From Actinomycetota bacterium (GTDB lineage Bacteria > Actinomycetota > Geothermincolia > Geothermincolales > RBG-13-55-18): a stretch of DNA of 64,000 nt. The notes beneath the pieces were generated by a model, which saw only the letters and a program-made list of their open reading frames with translations, ran no database searches and was not told where the DNA came from. The first letter of the stretch is position 1. Every line of letters starts with the position of its first letter. The DNA is taken from assembly GCA_040757835.1 (NCBI GenBank), contig JBFLWJ010000002.1, forward strand, positions 1 to 64,000. The letters run 5' to 3'. A program made the translations under genes and the position numbers. Of the stretch, positions 44,532 through 53,737 are shown one piece after another.

Positions 44532-45308
44532 TCAGGACGATATCTCCCTGCCGCCGTCGATGAGCATCACCTGCCCGGTCACGTACTTCGAGGCCTCCGA
44601 CGCCAGGAAGATCGCCAGTCCCACCATCTCCTCGGGCTCCGCCATCCTCCCGAGCGGTATAGAGTTGATGGCGGCCTGCAGGATCGCCTCGTTGCCCCAT
44701 AATGCCTGGCTGAAGTGCGTCTTCACCAGGCCGGGGGCGATGCCGTTCACGCGCACCCCCCGTGGGCCCCACTCCTGTGCAAATACCTTGGTCAGCATGT
44801 TCACCGCGGCCTTGGAGATCGAATATACCCCGAGGAAGGGGGTGGGGCAGAATGCAGCCTCCGAGGAGACGTTGATCACCGCTCCCGAGCCCTTGTCGCA
44901 CATGATCTTTCCCACCTGCTGGGTGAGGAAGAAGAGGCCTTTGACGTTGACCTCCATGATCTTCTCGTAGGCCTGCTCCTCCACGTCACCGGTGCCGCAG
45001 AAGATTGGGTTGGTCGCGGCGTTGTTGACGAGTATATCGATGGTGCCGTACTTGTCCAGGGTCCCCTGCACCAGGCGTCCGATACCCTCCATGTCGCCCA
45101 TGTGGGTGGGTATGACGTAGGCCTCGCCCCCACTCGCCTCTATGCCCTTGCGGACCTCCTCCAGCGCTTCCGCCTTGCGGCTGGCCAGCACCACACTGGC
45201 GCCCATCTCGGCATATCCCTCGGCGATGGCCTGGCCGATGCCCCGGCTGCCTCCGGTGACGATGGCCACCTTGCCCTCCAGGGAGAACTGTTCTCTGTAC
45301 AACTGCAT
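44532..45308 (-). CDS. Short-chain dehydrogenase/reductase
   Basis: 258 residues. Cofactor loop VTGGSRGIGQAIAEG, structural NNAATN, active-site Ser and YSISK, and the C-terminal PLGRMAEPEEMVGLAIFLAS are all standard classical SDR. Probably reduces or oxidises a carbonyl or hydroxyl on an acyl substrate, given the neighbours. The ATG has AGGAGG upstream. Confidence 0.9.
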   Translation of the reverse strand: MQLYREQFSLEGKVAIVTGGSRGIGQAIAEGYAEMGASVVLASRKAEALEEVRKGIEASGGEAYVIPTHMGDMEGIGRLVQGTLDKYGTIDILVNNAATNPIFCGTGDVEEQAYEKIMEVNVKGLFFLTQQVGKIMCDKGSGAVINVSSEAAFCPTPFLGVYSISKAAVNMLTKVFAQEWGPRGVRVNGIAPGLVKTHFSQALWGNEAILQAAINSIPLGRMAEPEEMVGLAIFLASEASKYVTGQVMLIDGGREISS

Positions 45309-45372
45309 CTACCTCCTTTTACGTATCTTGTACGCCCATCACATCCTCGCCGCGCCCGCGCGCGGGAGTTCA

Positions 45373-46449
45373 CTATGCCAGCTCAAAGCGTCTTGCCCGG
45401 GGCCCGCCGCTCACCTCTACCCCGGGTTCTCTTCCCATCGCAACAGTATATATCGCGCGCAGCCAGCCCGCGATGAGGGCATCATCCACCGGGTTCGCCA
45501 CCTCGATCCGCCATTCGCCACCGTTGAAGTGGGTGGTGACGACCGCCCCCCATCCCCTGAGGCTCATGCGTTCGCGCATCGCCTCCGTTCCGCTCACCTC
45601 CGGCGGCAACCCTCCATTCTCGTAAGCATCGCCGGATCCCGCCTGCAGGCTCTTCATGGTCGCGCCGTATATCGCCTCCCCGACCACTCCGGTCCGCACA
45701 TCCCCGCCGGCGACATCAAGCCGCTCGAAAGCGTCGAAAAGACATGACGGGACCATTGCGACCCGCCTGCCGTCCACTCCCGCCTGGATGCTCCCATGGA
45801 GCTCATCCCAACGCCAGTCGGCCATGTGCGTGGGCAGTCCGCACCGCTCGCACATGTTTCCGGCTCCTCCCGGGTGGCTCGCGCCCCTGCGTTTTACGCC
45901 ATCGCTTATCCGTTGCGTATCGCCGTCCCCTTGTTCCCCCGTCTCCAGCACTAGACGGAAATCCATCTCTCCAATTGTATCTATTGCCATGGCGTAGGAT
46001 CGGACGTCCATGTCCTCGAGCACCCCCGTCACATAAGCCGCGGTGATGGCCAGGTTGAAAGGCCTGCGCAGGAGCACTGCACCGCCCTCACCCGGATTGA
46101 AACGCTCTACTTCGATGCGCCCGAGTCCGAGGAGGAGCGCATCGCCCTCCATGGACTCGAGGATCTTCCTTTTGGCCGCTCCATAACGTGACAGCCTGCC
46201 TTTCAAGCCGGTGTGGTCACGGCCGGCCGCCTCCCTTACCGCCTCCACCTCGGCAATCAAGCATGCGTCTCGCGTATGTCTCTCTTCCAGGGAGGCCTGG
46301 ATGGAACCCGCCGTCTCCTGGTCGAGCAGCGCCAGGCGCAGCGGTTTGGCGCCCCTCAACAGGATCAACCCGCCGGGGCCCCACTCCAGTCCCTCCGCCA
46401 GTTTCCCGGGAAGGCCGCATTCGCGGCACCGCGCCAGGGACTGAACCAT
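45373..46449 (-). CDS. Duplicated CxxCGxP / NPxN-domain protein, paralogue 2 (unknown function)
   Basis: 358 residues from ATG 46449 with GAGG upstream; a longer open frame upstream is not supported. Unit 1: CRECGLP (C8, C11), LEWGPGGL, a middle LLLGLGRIEVERF and LLRRPFNLAITAAYV (127-140). Unit 2: CERCGLP (C200, C203), WRWDELHGSI, then WRIEVANPVDDALIAGWL (313-330). The unit order and spacing parallel paralogue 1 at 31568-32665. A short acidic, low-complexity insert separates the units. No known family was recognised. Confidence 0.7.
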   Translation of the reverse strand: MVQSLARCRECGLPGKLAEGLEWGPGGLILLRGAKPLRLALLDQETAGSIQASLEERHTRDACLIAEVEAVREAAGRDHTGLKGRLSRYGAAKRKILESMEGDALLLGLGRIEVERFNPGEGGAVLLRRPFNLAITAAYVTGVLEDMDVRSYAMAIDTIGEMDFRLVLETGEQGDGDTQRISDGVKRRGASHPGGAGNMCERCGLPTHMADWRWDELHGSIQAGVDGRRVAMVPSCLFDAFERLDVAGGDVRTGVVGEAIYGATMKSLQAGSGDAYENGGLPPEVSGTEAMRERMSLRGWGAVVTTHFNGGEWRIEVANPVDDALIAGWLRAIYTVAMGREPGVEVSGGPRARRFELA

Positions 46450-46660
46450 GTTACCTCCCGTCCATATCCAGGAGCCTTCCGCTCCGTTCCGGGGCGCCTG
46501 GGCAGCAGTTCGTGCATAAAACGATTCTACCACCCCCCTGCGGCGGCCCGTAATGAGGCCTGTCCCCGGTACTCTCGCGCTGTGACCGACCATGCCTTAT
46601 GATAGTCTCAGCCAATGCTGCGGGAGCCGGTGCCGTCGTGAAGGGTGAAAGGGAGCGAAG

Positions 46661-49027
46661 ATGCTCGTGAGGTCCAGGGGAGCGGGCTGCACAAGGATGC
46701 GGTCGACGCTCTTTCTGCTGGCAGTCCCTCTGCTCCTCGCCACGGCGATCTTCCTCTGTCCCGCCGGAGCCCAGGCCGAACCCGTCTTCACCTATGGAGC
46801 TTTCCATACCGCGATGACCATTAACGCGGACGGATCTCTCCTGGTCAGCTCCAAGGTGAGTTACGACTTCCAGGACCCTTCCGGCACGGTCGGGCTGTTC
46901 ATCCCCGCGTCCTACGGCACCCTGGTGGAGGCGGAGGTACTGGCCGGAGACGGTTCCCCCCTGCCCAGCGACGCGTGGTCCTACGACACCGGGACGGATG
47001 GATATACCCTCTGGGTCGACAGCAGCGGAGCCGGCCCTACCGCTACCTATATCTACCGCTATCTCCTCTACGATGCTCTCATCCAGAGCGGCGACCGCGT
47101 CGGCATCTCGTCCTGGGGCGCCGTGCCCGCGGGACGCGGCTCTCCCATCGCCGAGACCTCGGTAACCCTGCATTACCCCGCCGGAGCCGACCCGGCCAAC
47201 ATCGAGTTGAGCGTCGATCCCATTGCATACTCGGGGCAGATATCGCAGCGGTTCATAGGCAGCGACACGGCCGTGGTGGAGGCCGCTTTTCTCGGCGCGG
47301 ACTCTTACTATTCCGTCACCTCTTTCTGGCCGTCATCCATCATGGACCTGTCCGGACGGGGTTTCGCGGCTGCACAGAGCAAGAGCTGGGATTTCGAGCG
47401 CTTTGACTGCGATATATCCGTTAACGAAGACTCCTCGATCACGGTACGCGAGACCCAGGTGGTGAATTTTCGAGGCAGCTTCACCTGGCTGGAACGCTAC
47501 ATCTCCACCGAACCGGCGGACTTCTCCGTCGGGCGCACTTACGGGCGCGCGCGCGTCCATGACATCTCCGTATACGGGCTTGACGGCCAGCCTCTGGACG
47601 AGGGCATGTGGAGCGTTGACTCCGATTCAGGCGGCAAAACGGTGCGCATCGAGTTCAACGCCACCGACGAGCAGATGGGCTGGATCATCGAGTACCGCAT
47701 GACCGGCGTCCTGATCTTTGCCTCCGAATACGACCGCCTGTACTGGAACGCGGTGTCCATCGAGCGCGGAGTACCTATCCGCAACTCCGCCATATCCGTG
47801 CATCCCCCTCAGGGCGCGAACGCCGCGGAACTGCAAGCCGACCAATACGTCAACGTCAGCGATCCTCCATCCGGATACGAATCCGGCCTTGACGGCGACG
47901 TGCTGTGGTGGCGGGTAGGGAACATACCGCCCTACACCACCTTCACCATCGACGTCGCCTTTCCCAAGGGGCTTGTCGCAATACCCTGGCAGTACGATAA
48001 GGCGTGCGGCATCGCCGTCATCGCCGCCTCTTCCTGCATCCTGGCCGCCGCTCTCCTGGCCATGTCCGTCCTGTGGTGGAAGAAGGGGCGCGACATCGGC
48101 AGGACCGGCACGGCCATGGTGCGCTACGAACCGCCAGAGGGCCTCTCCCCGGCCATGCTGGGGATGCTCATGCACGAGAAACCCCGCGTACGGGACATCT
48201 CGGCGTCCATCGTCGACTTGGCACGGCGCGGTTATCTGACCATCATCGAGGAGGAGAAACGCAGCTTCATCCGGATGAAATCGTACAGCTTCCAGCGGAC
48301 CAGCCAGGACCTCTCCGGCCTGCTCGAATACGAACGGGAGATCATGGAGGGTCTCTTCGAGGCCGGGGAACGCGTCAGTGAATCCGACCTGAAGAACAAG
48401 TTCTACACCCGCGTCAACGCCATCCTCAACATCGGGGTCAAAGACGAGGTGATGAAACGCAAGCTCTTCACCCGCGAGCCAGGGGCATTGCGCTCGCGGT
48501 ATCTCGCCGGGGGCATCATCATCGCATCACTGGCCATCGCCGCTTTTCTCCTCTTGCCCCGGTGGCTGGACCTGGGGTGGTTCGGCGTGCTCATCCTCGT
48601 CTTAGTCCCGGTGGGAGGCATCGTGGCGGGCGTTGGGTGGGCCATGCCGAGCCGCAGCGCGGAGGGCTCCAAGGCGTACGAACACGCTCTGGGCTACCGT
48701 GACTTCCTGGAGACGGCGGAAAAACCCGAACTCCAATACATGACCCCGGAGAACTTCCAGTCCAACCTGCCCTATGCCATGGTTCTTGGGGTCGACGAGG
48801 CTTGGGCCCTAAAGTTCGCCGATATCTATACCACTCCCCCGCAGTGGTATTCGGGCAGCGGGGCGGCCTTCAGCACCCTGTACCTGACCTCGTCACTGCG
48901 GGATATGACCGCGTCCCTGAACAGTACCCTTACCTCTTCTCCTCGCTCCTCAGGTTCGGGAAGTGGCGGGTTCGGAGGAGGCTCATCGGGGGGAGGATTC
49001 GGAGGCGGCGGATCTTCCGCCGGGTAG
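46661..49027 (+). CDS. DUF2207-type secreted/membrane protein with duplicated N-terminal domain
   Basis: 788 residues. A signal peptide (about 13-39, ending AQAEP) is followed by two beta-rich repeats (about 40-235 and 245-445), each opening similarly (TAMTINADGSLLVSSKVSYDF and DCDISVNEDSSITVRETQVV). Then come membrane segments (about 450-470 and 610-655) and a cytoplasmic charged portion between them. It ends in a Gly/Ser-rich tail. This matches the DUF2207 family, of unknown role at the membrane. Preceded by GGGAG before ATG 46661. Confidence 0.82.
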   Translation: MLVRSRGAGCTRMRSTLFLLAVPLLLATAIFLCPAGAQAEPVFTYGAFHTAMTINADGSLLVSSKVSYDFQDPSGTVGLFIPASYGTLVEAEVLAGDGSPLPSDAWSYDTGTDGYTLWVDSSGAGPTATYIYRYLLYDALIQSGDRVGISSWGAVPAGRGSPIAETSVTLHYPAGADPANIELSVDPIAYSGQISQRFIGSDTAVVEAAFLGADSYYSVTSFWPSSIMDLSGRGFAAAQSKSWDFERFDCDISVNEDSSITVRETQVVNFRGSFTWLERYISTEPADFSVGRTYGRARVHDISVYGLDGQPLDEGMWSVDSDSGGKTVRIEFNATDEQMGWIIEYRMTGVLIFASEYDRLYWNAVSIERGVPIRNSAISVHPPQGANAAELQADQYVNVSDPPSGYESGLDGDVLWWRVGNIPPYTTFTIDVAFPKGLVAIPWQYDKACGIAVIAASSCILAAALLAMSVLWWKKGRDIGRTGTAMVRYEPPEGLSPAMLGMLMHEKPRVRDISASIVDLARRGYLTIIEEEKRSFIRMKSYSFQRTSQDLSGLLEYEREIMEGLFEAGERVSESDLKNKFYTRVNAILNIGVKDEVMKRKLFTREPGALRSRYLAGGIIIASLAIAAFLLLPRWLDLGWFGVLILVLVPVGGIVAGVGWAMPSRSAEGSKAYEHALGYRDFLETAEKPELQYMTPENFQSNLPYAMVLGVDEAWALKFADIYTTPPQWYSGSGAAFSTLYLTSSLRDMTASLNSTLTSSPRSSGSGSGGFGGGSSGGGFGGGGSSAG

Positions 49028-49133
49028 CCGTCCGCAGCTGCTGCCCGGCCGACCATATCTTCCGGATCCGGCATGCCTTTAACGCGATGCCGATGGAGCT
49101 TCATAGAGTTGTCTCATACGGGAGGTACTGACC

Positions 49134-49901
49134 ATGGAGGATTGGAAAGACCTGGGTTCGAGCCTGGAGGGCCACCTGCGGCCGTCCACATTCCCCATTG
49201 CGGCCCGTTTCCTTGAATCGGGAGAAGAGCCGCCGACGCGGGCGCGTCGTCCACGCGAAGAGACGGGCAGCGAGATAGCGGTGTGCCAGGCGCTCACCCT
49301 CACCAGGGAGAGGGGCCTGACCATGCTGCTGGACCTGGAGGAGTCAAGCTGTTCCCTGGCCAACGCCGCCCTGGGGTGGGACACCAGCACCTGTCCCACC
49401 TTTATGGCCGCTTTCCTGCGCACCATGAACTATGCCCACGACGAAGAGGCGGCGCGCAAACGGACCGAAGGCATGGCCATGCTGGAACCGGGCAGGTACA
49501 CCGGGGTTGTGTTCTCGCCCTTGACCCGCACCCGCGTCGAGCCCCATGTCGTGCTGGTCTATGGCAACCCCGCACAAGTGATGCGCCTGGTTCATGCCGT
49601 CTCCCACTGGACCGGCGAGAGGGTGGCGGGAGATTTCGGGGGCATCGCGGGTTCCTGCAACGAAGGCCTGGTGCGAACATTCGCTGGCGGCACGCCCAGG
49701 GTCGCTCTGCCGGGCAACGGCGACCGCGTATTCGCCGCCACCCACGACGACGAGCTCATCTTCGCCTTTCCGGCACCATGGGGCGAAAGGATACTCGAGG
49801 GGCTGGAGGCGACGAGCGCCAGGGGTATCCGCTACCCCATTCCCACATTCATCGACTACCGTCTTCCCTTCATGGACCTCATGGGCAGATTCGCCGAGTA
49901 G
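49134..49901 (+). CDS. DUF169-family protein
   Basis: 255 residues. The core block VVLVYGNPAQVMRLVHAV and the segment LANAALGWDTSTCP, with a Cys in each half, match DUF169 as remembered; function uncharacterised. No membrane segments. It begins about 105 bp after the DUF2207 gene in the same direction. Confidence 0.72.
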   Translation: MEDWKDLGSSLEGHLRPSTFPIAARFLESGEEPPTRARRPREETGSEIAVCQALTLTRERGLTMLLDLEESSCSLANAALGWDTSTCPTFMAAFLRTMNYAHDEEAARKRTEGMAMLEPGRYTGVVFSPLTRTRVEPHVVLVYGNPAQVMRLVHAVSHWTGERVAGDFGGIAGSCNEGLVRTFAGGTPRVALPGNGDRVFAATHDDELIFAFPAPWGERILEGLEATSARGIRYPIPTFIDYRLPFMDLMGRFAE

Positions 49902-49936
49902 AGACTTCCGACAGGACGGTCTCTCCGGCGGCGTGG

Positions 49937-50257
49937 CTACTCGCCGGCGTGATCATGCCCGTGGGGATGCCCGTGTGGGTGGTCGTGGCTGTGCGAGTGG
50001 GTATGCTCGTGGCCGTGGGCATGCGCGGATTCCGCCTGCACTTTGACGGCGGCCTCCACGGCGTCGGCGGCCCTCTCCGCCGCCTGGGCCAGTGCGGCAG
50101 CGGCCGCGGCCGCGGAATCGGCCACCTCCTCCCAGCCCAGGTTCCCCGCCAGTGCCTCGTACTGCGAGAAAGCGTCCGCCTCTTCTCGCAGTCGTCTCAA
50201 CGCTTGTCTGAGCGCCACCTTGAGGAGCAGCGGCGCCCGGTCTTCATGTTCGCTCAT
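49937..50257 (-). CDS. Small helical protein with His-rich metal-binding tail
   Basis: 106 residues. An Ala-rich helical N-terminal part (about 1-75) ends in a His-rich tail: AHAHGHEHTHSHSHDHPH, then GHPHGHDHAGE. Such tails bind Ni, Zn or Cu. The ATG is followed closely by the divergent acyl-CoA ligase. The metal and partner are unknown; no metalloenzyme is adjacent, though a corrinoid protein gene follows nearby. Confidence 0.72.
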   Translation of the reverse strand: MSEHEDRAPLLLKVALRQALRRLREEADAFSQYEALAGNLGWEEVADSAAAAAAALAQAAERAADAVEAAVKVQAESAHAHGHEHTHSHSHDHPHGHPHGHDHAGE

Positions 50258-50267
50258 GGGAAGAGTA

Positions 50268-50273
50268 TATAAT
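50268..50273 (+). promoter_or_regulatory. Predicted -10 box for the acyl-CoA ligase gene
   Basis: TATAAT in a GTATATAATAC run 69 bp before the start at 50342. The -35 match is poor. Confidence 0.4.
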
Positions 50274-50341
50274 ACTGGCTATCGGACGTGTAGCTGGCAT
50301 GAGCGGCTTCGTACAGGTGCGACATCGAGGGGGGGATGAAC

Positions 50342-51862
50342 ATGAACATCGGTGAGTGGCCTACCCGTTGGGCGGCACGTTATCCGGACGAGCCCTGCAT
50401 CAAGTACGGCGACCTGGAGTTGAGCAAGGAACAGTTCAATTCCAGGATCAACCGTCTCGCCCACGCGCTGCAGGATATGGGGGTCAAGAAGGGGTCACGT
50501 TTCGCGGCGCTGATGGCCAACAGCAACGTCTTCCTGGAAGTACTGCTGGCCCTGAACAAGCTCGGCGGGATCATGGTGCCCCTGAATTTCCGCCTGGCAG
50601 CCCCGGAACTGGAATACATCCTGGGCGACTCGGAACCCATCGGTCTCATCTATTCCCCGGAGTTCGCGGATACCGCGAACGAGCTGCGCGGCAGGGTCCC
50701 CTCCATCAAGCAGTTCTACCGTGAGCTCGAAGGGGGCAACGATGCTGATACCCTCTACGAGGAATGGATCGCCGCCATGCCCGAGGACGAGCCGGTGCCC
50801 GACGCCGAGGTGACCCTGGACGATTACCAGTTCATCATGTACACGTCGGGGACCACCGGCAAGCCCAAAGGGGCGGCCATCCTCCACGGCAACACACAGT
50901 GGAACGCCATCAATTCCATCAACATGTACGCCATGGGCACCTCGGATGTCGGCATAGCGTGTGCTCCCCTATTCCACATCGGCGGTCTTGCGGTCTCCGC
51001 CTTCCCCATCCTTTATGTTGGCGGACTGCTCACCATGCAGCGTTTCTTCAACCCCGTGGAGACCCTGCAGATCATCGAGAGGGACCGGGTGACCCTCATG
51101 TTCGGGATCCCGGTCATGTTCCTGCTCATGACCCAGGTACCTGAATACGAGACCACCGACTACTCGAGCGTGCGTTTCTTCATCGCGGGTGGCGCCCCTT
51201 GCCCCCGCCCCCTCATCGAGACCTGGCTCGAGCACGGCATAAACTTCAACCAGGGATACGGGATGACCGAGACGGCCACCGCCATCACCGCTCTGCGCAC
51301 CGAGGACGCCCTCAGGAAACTGGGGTCGTGCGGCAAGCCCGTCTTCCATACCGACATCAAGATCGTCGACACCGAGGGCGCTGAGACGCAGCGTGGCGAG
51401 ATGGGCGAGGTATGGGTGAAGGGCCCCAACGTCATCCGTGAGTACTGGCGTCTTCCCGAAGCGACGGCTGAGTCCATCACCGACGGATGGCTGCATACCG
51501 GCGATATGGGATATATAGACGACGAGGGCTACCTCTACCTGGTTGACCGCCGCAAGGACATGTACATATCCGGCGGAGAAAACGTCTATCCCGCCGAGGT
51601 AGAGGACGTGCTCATGGCCTTCGAAAAGGTCGCGGATGCCGGTGTCATAGGCATACCGGACGACAAATGGGGCGAGGTCGGCCTGGCGGTGATCGTGCCC
51701 ACTCCGGGGGTGGTGGTGAGCGAGGAGGAGATCATCGACTTCTGCCGCGGAAGGCTGGCCAAGTACAAGATCCCCAAGAAGGTCGCCTTCGTGGAGGCTC
51801 TGCCGCGTACCGCAACCGGGAAGATACTGAAAAAGGAGCTGAAAGCGCAGTTCGCGAACTAG
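50342..51862 (+). CDS. AMP-forming acyl-CoA ligase (long-chain-type)
   Basis: 506 residues from ATG 50342, preceded by seven G at 6 bp; the ATG at 50336 abuts them. The AMP-binding motif is MYTSGTTGKPKGAAI, with GYGMTETATA, GWLHTGDMGYID and the C-terminal RTATGKILKKELK lysine. It activates a carboxylic acid to its CoA thioester. A possible target for AcuA-type acetylation of its C-terminal Lys (inference). Confidence 0.88.
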   Translation: MNIGEWPTRWAARYPDEPCIKYGDLELSKEQFNSRINRLAHALQDMGVKKGSRFAALMANSNVFLEVLLALNKLGGIMVPLNFRLAAPELEYILGDSEPIGLIYSPEFADTANELRGRVPSIKQFYRELEGGNDADTLYEEWIAAMPEDEPVPDAEVTLDDYQFIMYTSGTTGKPKGAAILHGNTQWNAINSINMYAMGTSDVGIACAPLFHIGGLAVSAFPILYVGGLLTMQRFFNPVETLQIIERDRVTLMFGIPVMFLLMTQVPEYETTDYSSVRFFIAGGAPCPRPLIETWLEHGINFNQGYGMTETATAITALRTEDALRKLGSCGKPVFHTDIKIVDTEGAETQRGEMGEVWVKGPNVIREYWRLPEATAESITDGWLHTGDMGYIDDEGYLYLVDRRKDMYISGGENVYPAEVEDVLMAFEKVADAGVIGIPDDKWGEVGLAVIVPTPGVVVSEEEIIDFCRGRLAKYKIPKKVAFVEALPRTATGKILKKELKAQFAN

Positions 51863-51894
51863 CCAGCCCGCGGCGGCCGGCGGTTGCGCTGACG

Positions 51895-52377
51895 TCACTC
51901 CAGCGCCAGGTCGAGTCCGAGCATCCAGATGTCGGTGAGGTTGCCGCCGGCATCCACCCCCGCCAGCAGGCAGTCGGCGACCTTGAAGACGAGGGCCAGG
52001 CCCGGTTTGAGCAGGATATGCAGGGAATAGCTCTCTTCGTGCCAGAAGAAGGCCGGATCCGAGGGGATGAACGTTATGCCCCCTTCGCCCTCCGCGCCCC
52101 CTACCAGCAGGACCCCCTCCGCGTCGGGTTCGGGCGGCGGTTCGTCCTCCCGCTTCCACCTGCCCGTCTTGACGTGGCACTGCACCCCCACGAGTTCACC
52201 TTCCGCGCCTTCCAGCGCCAGCACCAGCCTCCCAAACGCCAGGGTGCGCACGCCCGCGCGCGGCGCGTCCCCGCGCTCATAGGCCACCATCTCGGGGATC
52301 GCCTGGTACATCACGCTGCCCCTTGGCGGCTCCACCTGCGTCAGCAACCTGACCCTGGGCGGCCCCTCAACGTCCAT
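51895..52377 (-). CDS. Protein of unknown function
   Basis: 160 residues from ATG 52377, which has GAGGAGGAG upstream; the frame continues farther but is not supported. No signal or membrane segment. It contains GVRTLAFGRLVLALEGAEGEL, an acidic stretch DEPPPEPDAEGV, then FIPSDPAFFWHEESYSLHIL. Not recognised. Convergent with the acyl-CoA ligase and divergent from the corrinoid protein. Confidence 0.65.
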   Translation of the reverse strand: MDVEGPPRVRLLTQVEPPRGSVMYQAIPEMVAYERGDAPRAGVRTLAFGRLVLALEGAEGELVGVQCHVKTGRWKREDEPPPEPDAEGVLLVGGAEGEGGITFIPSDPAFFWHEESYSLHILLKPGLALVFKVADCLLAGVDAGGNLTDIWMLGLDLALE

Positions 52378-52446
52378 CTTCTCCTCCTCGTCCGTGCGAC
52401 CTGCCAGCGGCCCGTCAACCATGTGCGAGCATGCAGGATTTCCATA

Positions 52447-52452
52447 TATAAT
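52447..52452 (+). promoter_or_regulatory. Predicted -10 box for the corrinoid protein gene
   Basis: TATAAT within ATATATAATACC, 46 bp before GTG 52498. No convincing -35. Confidence 0.4.
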
Positions 52453-52497
52453 ACCTCGCAGGCGCGGAAGATATCTGAGTGGGCGGAGGTGACGGCT

Positions 52498-53130
52498 GTG
52501 GACGACATAGAAAGAGTGAGGAATACCCTGGTCGAACTGGACATCGACAACATTCAGGATGTGATCCGTGAAGCCCTGGATGCCGGCATACCGCCGCTGG
52601 ATATCGCCCTCAGGGGCCTTGGGGAGGGCATGAAAACCATAGGCGAACTCTTCCAGTCCGAGGAGTATTACCTCGCGGACCTGGTGCTTGCCGGCGAGAC
52701 CATGAAAGAGGGCATGGCCGTGCTGGATCCCCACCTGGCTGCTGATGCCTCCTCCACCAAGGGCCCGGTGGTGGTGTTCACGGTCAAGGGCGACATCCAC
52801 GACATCGGCAAAAACCTGGTCGTGACCATGCTCTCCTCGGCGGGCTTCAAGGTCATCGATCTGGGGGTGGACGTACCGGAATCACGAGTGGTCGAGGCGC
52901 TGAAGCAGAGCGGCGCATCCCTGGTGGGTATGTCGGTGCTGATCACGCCCATGATCGCCTCCATCGGCGACGTCGTTGACGCCATCAGGGAAGCGGGACT
53001 GCGCGATAAGGTGAAGATCGCCATCGGCGGGGCATGTACCACCCCTGAGCTGGTGGAGAGGTTCGGCCTCGATGCGCTGGGTAGGGATGCCGTGGACGCC
53101 GTGCGCATCTTCGAGGAGTGGTCGCCGTAA
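52498..53130 (+). CDS. Corrinoid (B12)-binding methyltransfer protein
   Basis: 210 residues from GTG 52498, which has GGAGGTG at the right distance. An N-terminal helical cap (about 1-85) is followed by a B12-binding Rossmann domain with the DxHxxG motif in KGDIHDIGKNLVVTML, then VGMSVLITPMIASIGD and IAIGGACTTPEL. These carry methyl groups in methyltransferase systems. No cognate methyltransferase or reactivase gene lies alongside, so it is a solo copy here. Confidence 0.9.
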   Translation: MDDIERVRNTLVELDIDNIQDVIREALDAGIPPLDIALRGLGEGMKTIGELFQSEEYYLADLVLAGETMKEGMAVLDPHLAADASSTKGPVVVFTVKGDIHDIGKNLVVTMLSSAGFKVIDLGVDVPESRVVEALKQSGASLVGMSVLITPMIASIGDVVDAIREAGLRDKVKIAIGGACTTPELVERFGLDALGRDAVDAVRIFEEWSP

Positions 53131-53134
53131 CACC

Positions 53135-53158
53135 AAACCCCGGCCGCGGCCGGGGTTT
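53135..53158. terminator. Bidirectional hairpin terminator
   Basis: A perfect 24-bp palindrome, AAACCCCGGCCG and its complement, ends in TTTTA. It lies 5 bp after the corrinoid protein stop and just before tRNA-Leu's 3' end. Confidence 0.75.
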
Positions 53159-53163
53159 TATGC

Positions 53164-53251
53164 TGGTGTCGGAGGGGGGACTTGAACCCCCATGAGGAAA
53201 TTCCTCACTAGGCCCTCAACCTAGCGCGTCTACCGATTCCGCCACTCCGAC
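53164..53251 (-). tRNA. tRNA-Leu (anticodon GAG)
   Basis: Acceptor GTCGGAG/CTCCGAC, long variable arm with GTGAGGAATTTCCTCAT, anticodon loop TTGAGGG (GAG), T-arm GGTTCAAGTCC, discriminator A and encoded CCA ending at 53164. The long variable arm supports Leu. Confidence 0.95.
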
Positions 53252-53269
53252 TCGCTTGCGGCTGACCCG

Positions 53270-53629
53270 CTACGGACCGGAGACATCTTCCTCCATCTCT
53301 TTCTCACCCGGTTTGAGTCTCCGATTACGAAAACCAGTATATACTCTCTCTCTTCTATGGTCTATTATGCGCGAGGCATAGAAGATGTCCTTGGACACGT
53401 ACCCGTACTTGCCGATCACCACCACGCGGTCCCCATCATCAAGGGGAGGCGGGAAGCGGAAACCGCGGTAAAACCAGACCTTGGTGCTGTGGCCCTCTTC
53501 CTCGACGAGGTCGAAATTGATGTCAAAGGTAAGGGTCTTGGACTTGCGGTCGGACCTCTTGGGCATAAGCGTCGGTAACGGATATGTGGATACGTTGAGG
53601 ATTATGCCCCGCTTAGAGATCTTCGCCAA
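53270..53629 (-). CDS. Small basic beta-rich protein of unknown function
   Basis: 119 residues from a TTG at 53629 with GGAGGGAATTAA upstream. Beta-strand segments ISKRGIILNVSTYPLP and TKVWFYRGFRFPPPLDDGD, VVVIGKYGYVSKDIFY suggest an OB-like or small barrel fold. Its stop is 19 bp before tRNA-Leu. Co-directional with coaBC 108 bp upstream. Not recognised. Confidence 0.6.
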   Translation of the reverse strand: MAKISKRGIILNVSTYPLPTLMPKRSDRKSKTLTFDINFDLVEEEGHSTKVWFYRGFRFPPPLDDGDRVVVIGKYGYVSKDIFYASRIIDHRRERVYTGFRNRRLKPGEKEMEEDVSGP

Positions 53630-53737
53630 TTAATTCCCTCCAACGCCCAAAGTGGTCACGGCTCCGCCTCGCGTCGGCATTATCACTATTCTATCGTCCC
53701 TGCTTCCTGCCGTCTTGAGCCCTTGTGCTGTTGCCGA

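Noticed and set aside
44715..45476. Long plus-strand frame over the SDR gene
   Set aside because: Antisense to the strongly supported SDR coding region.
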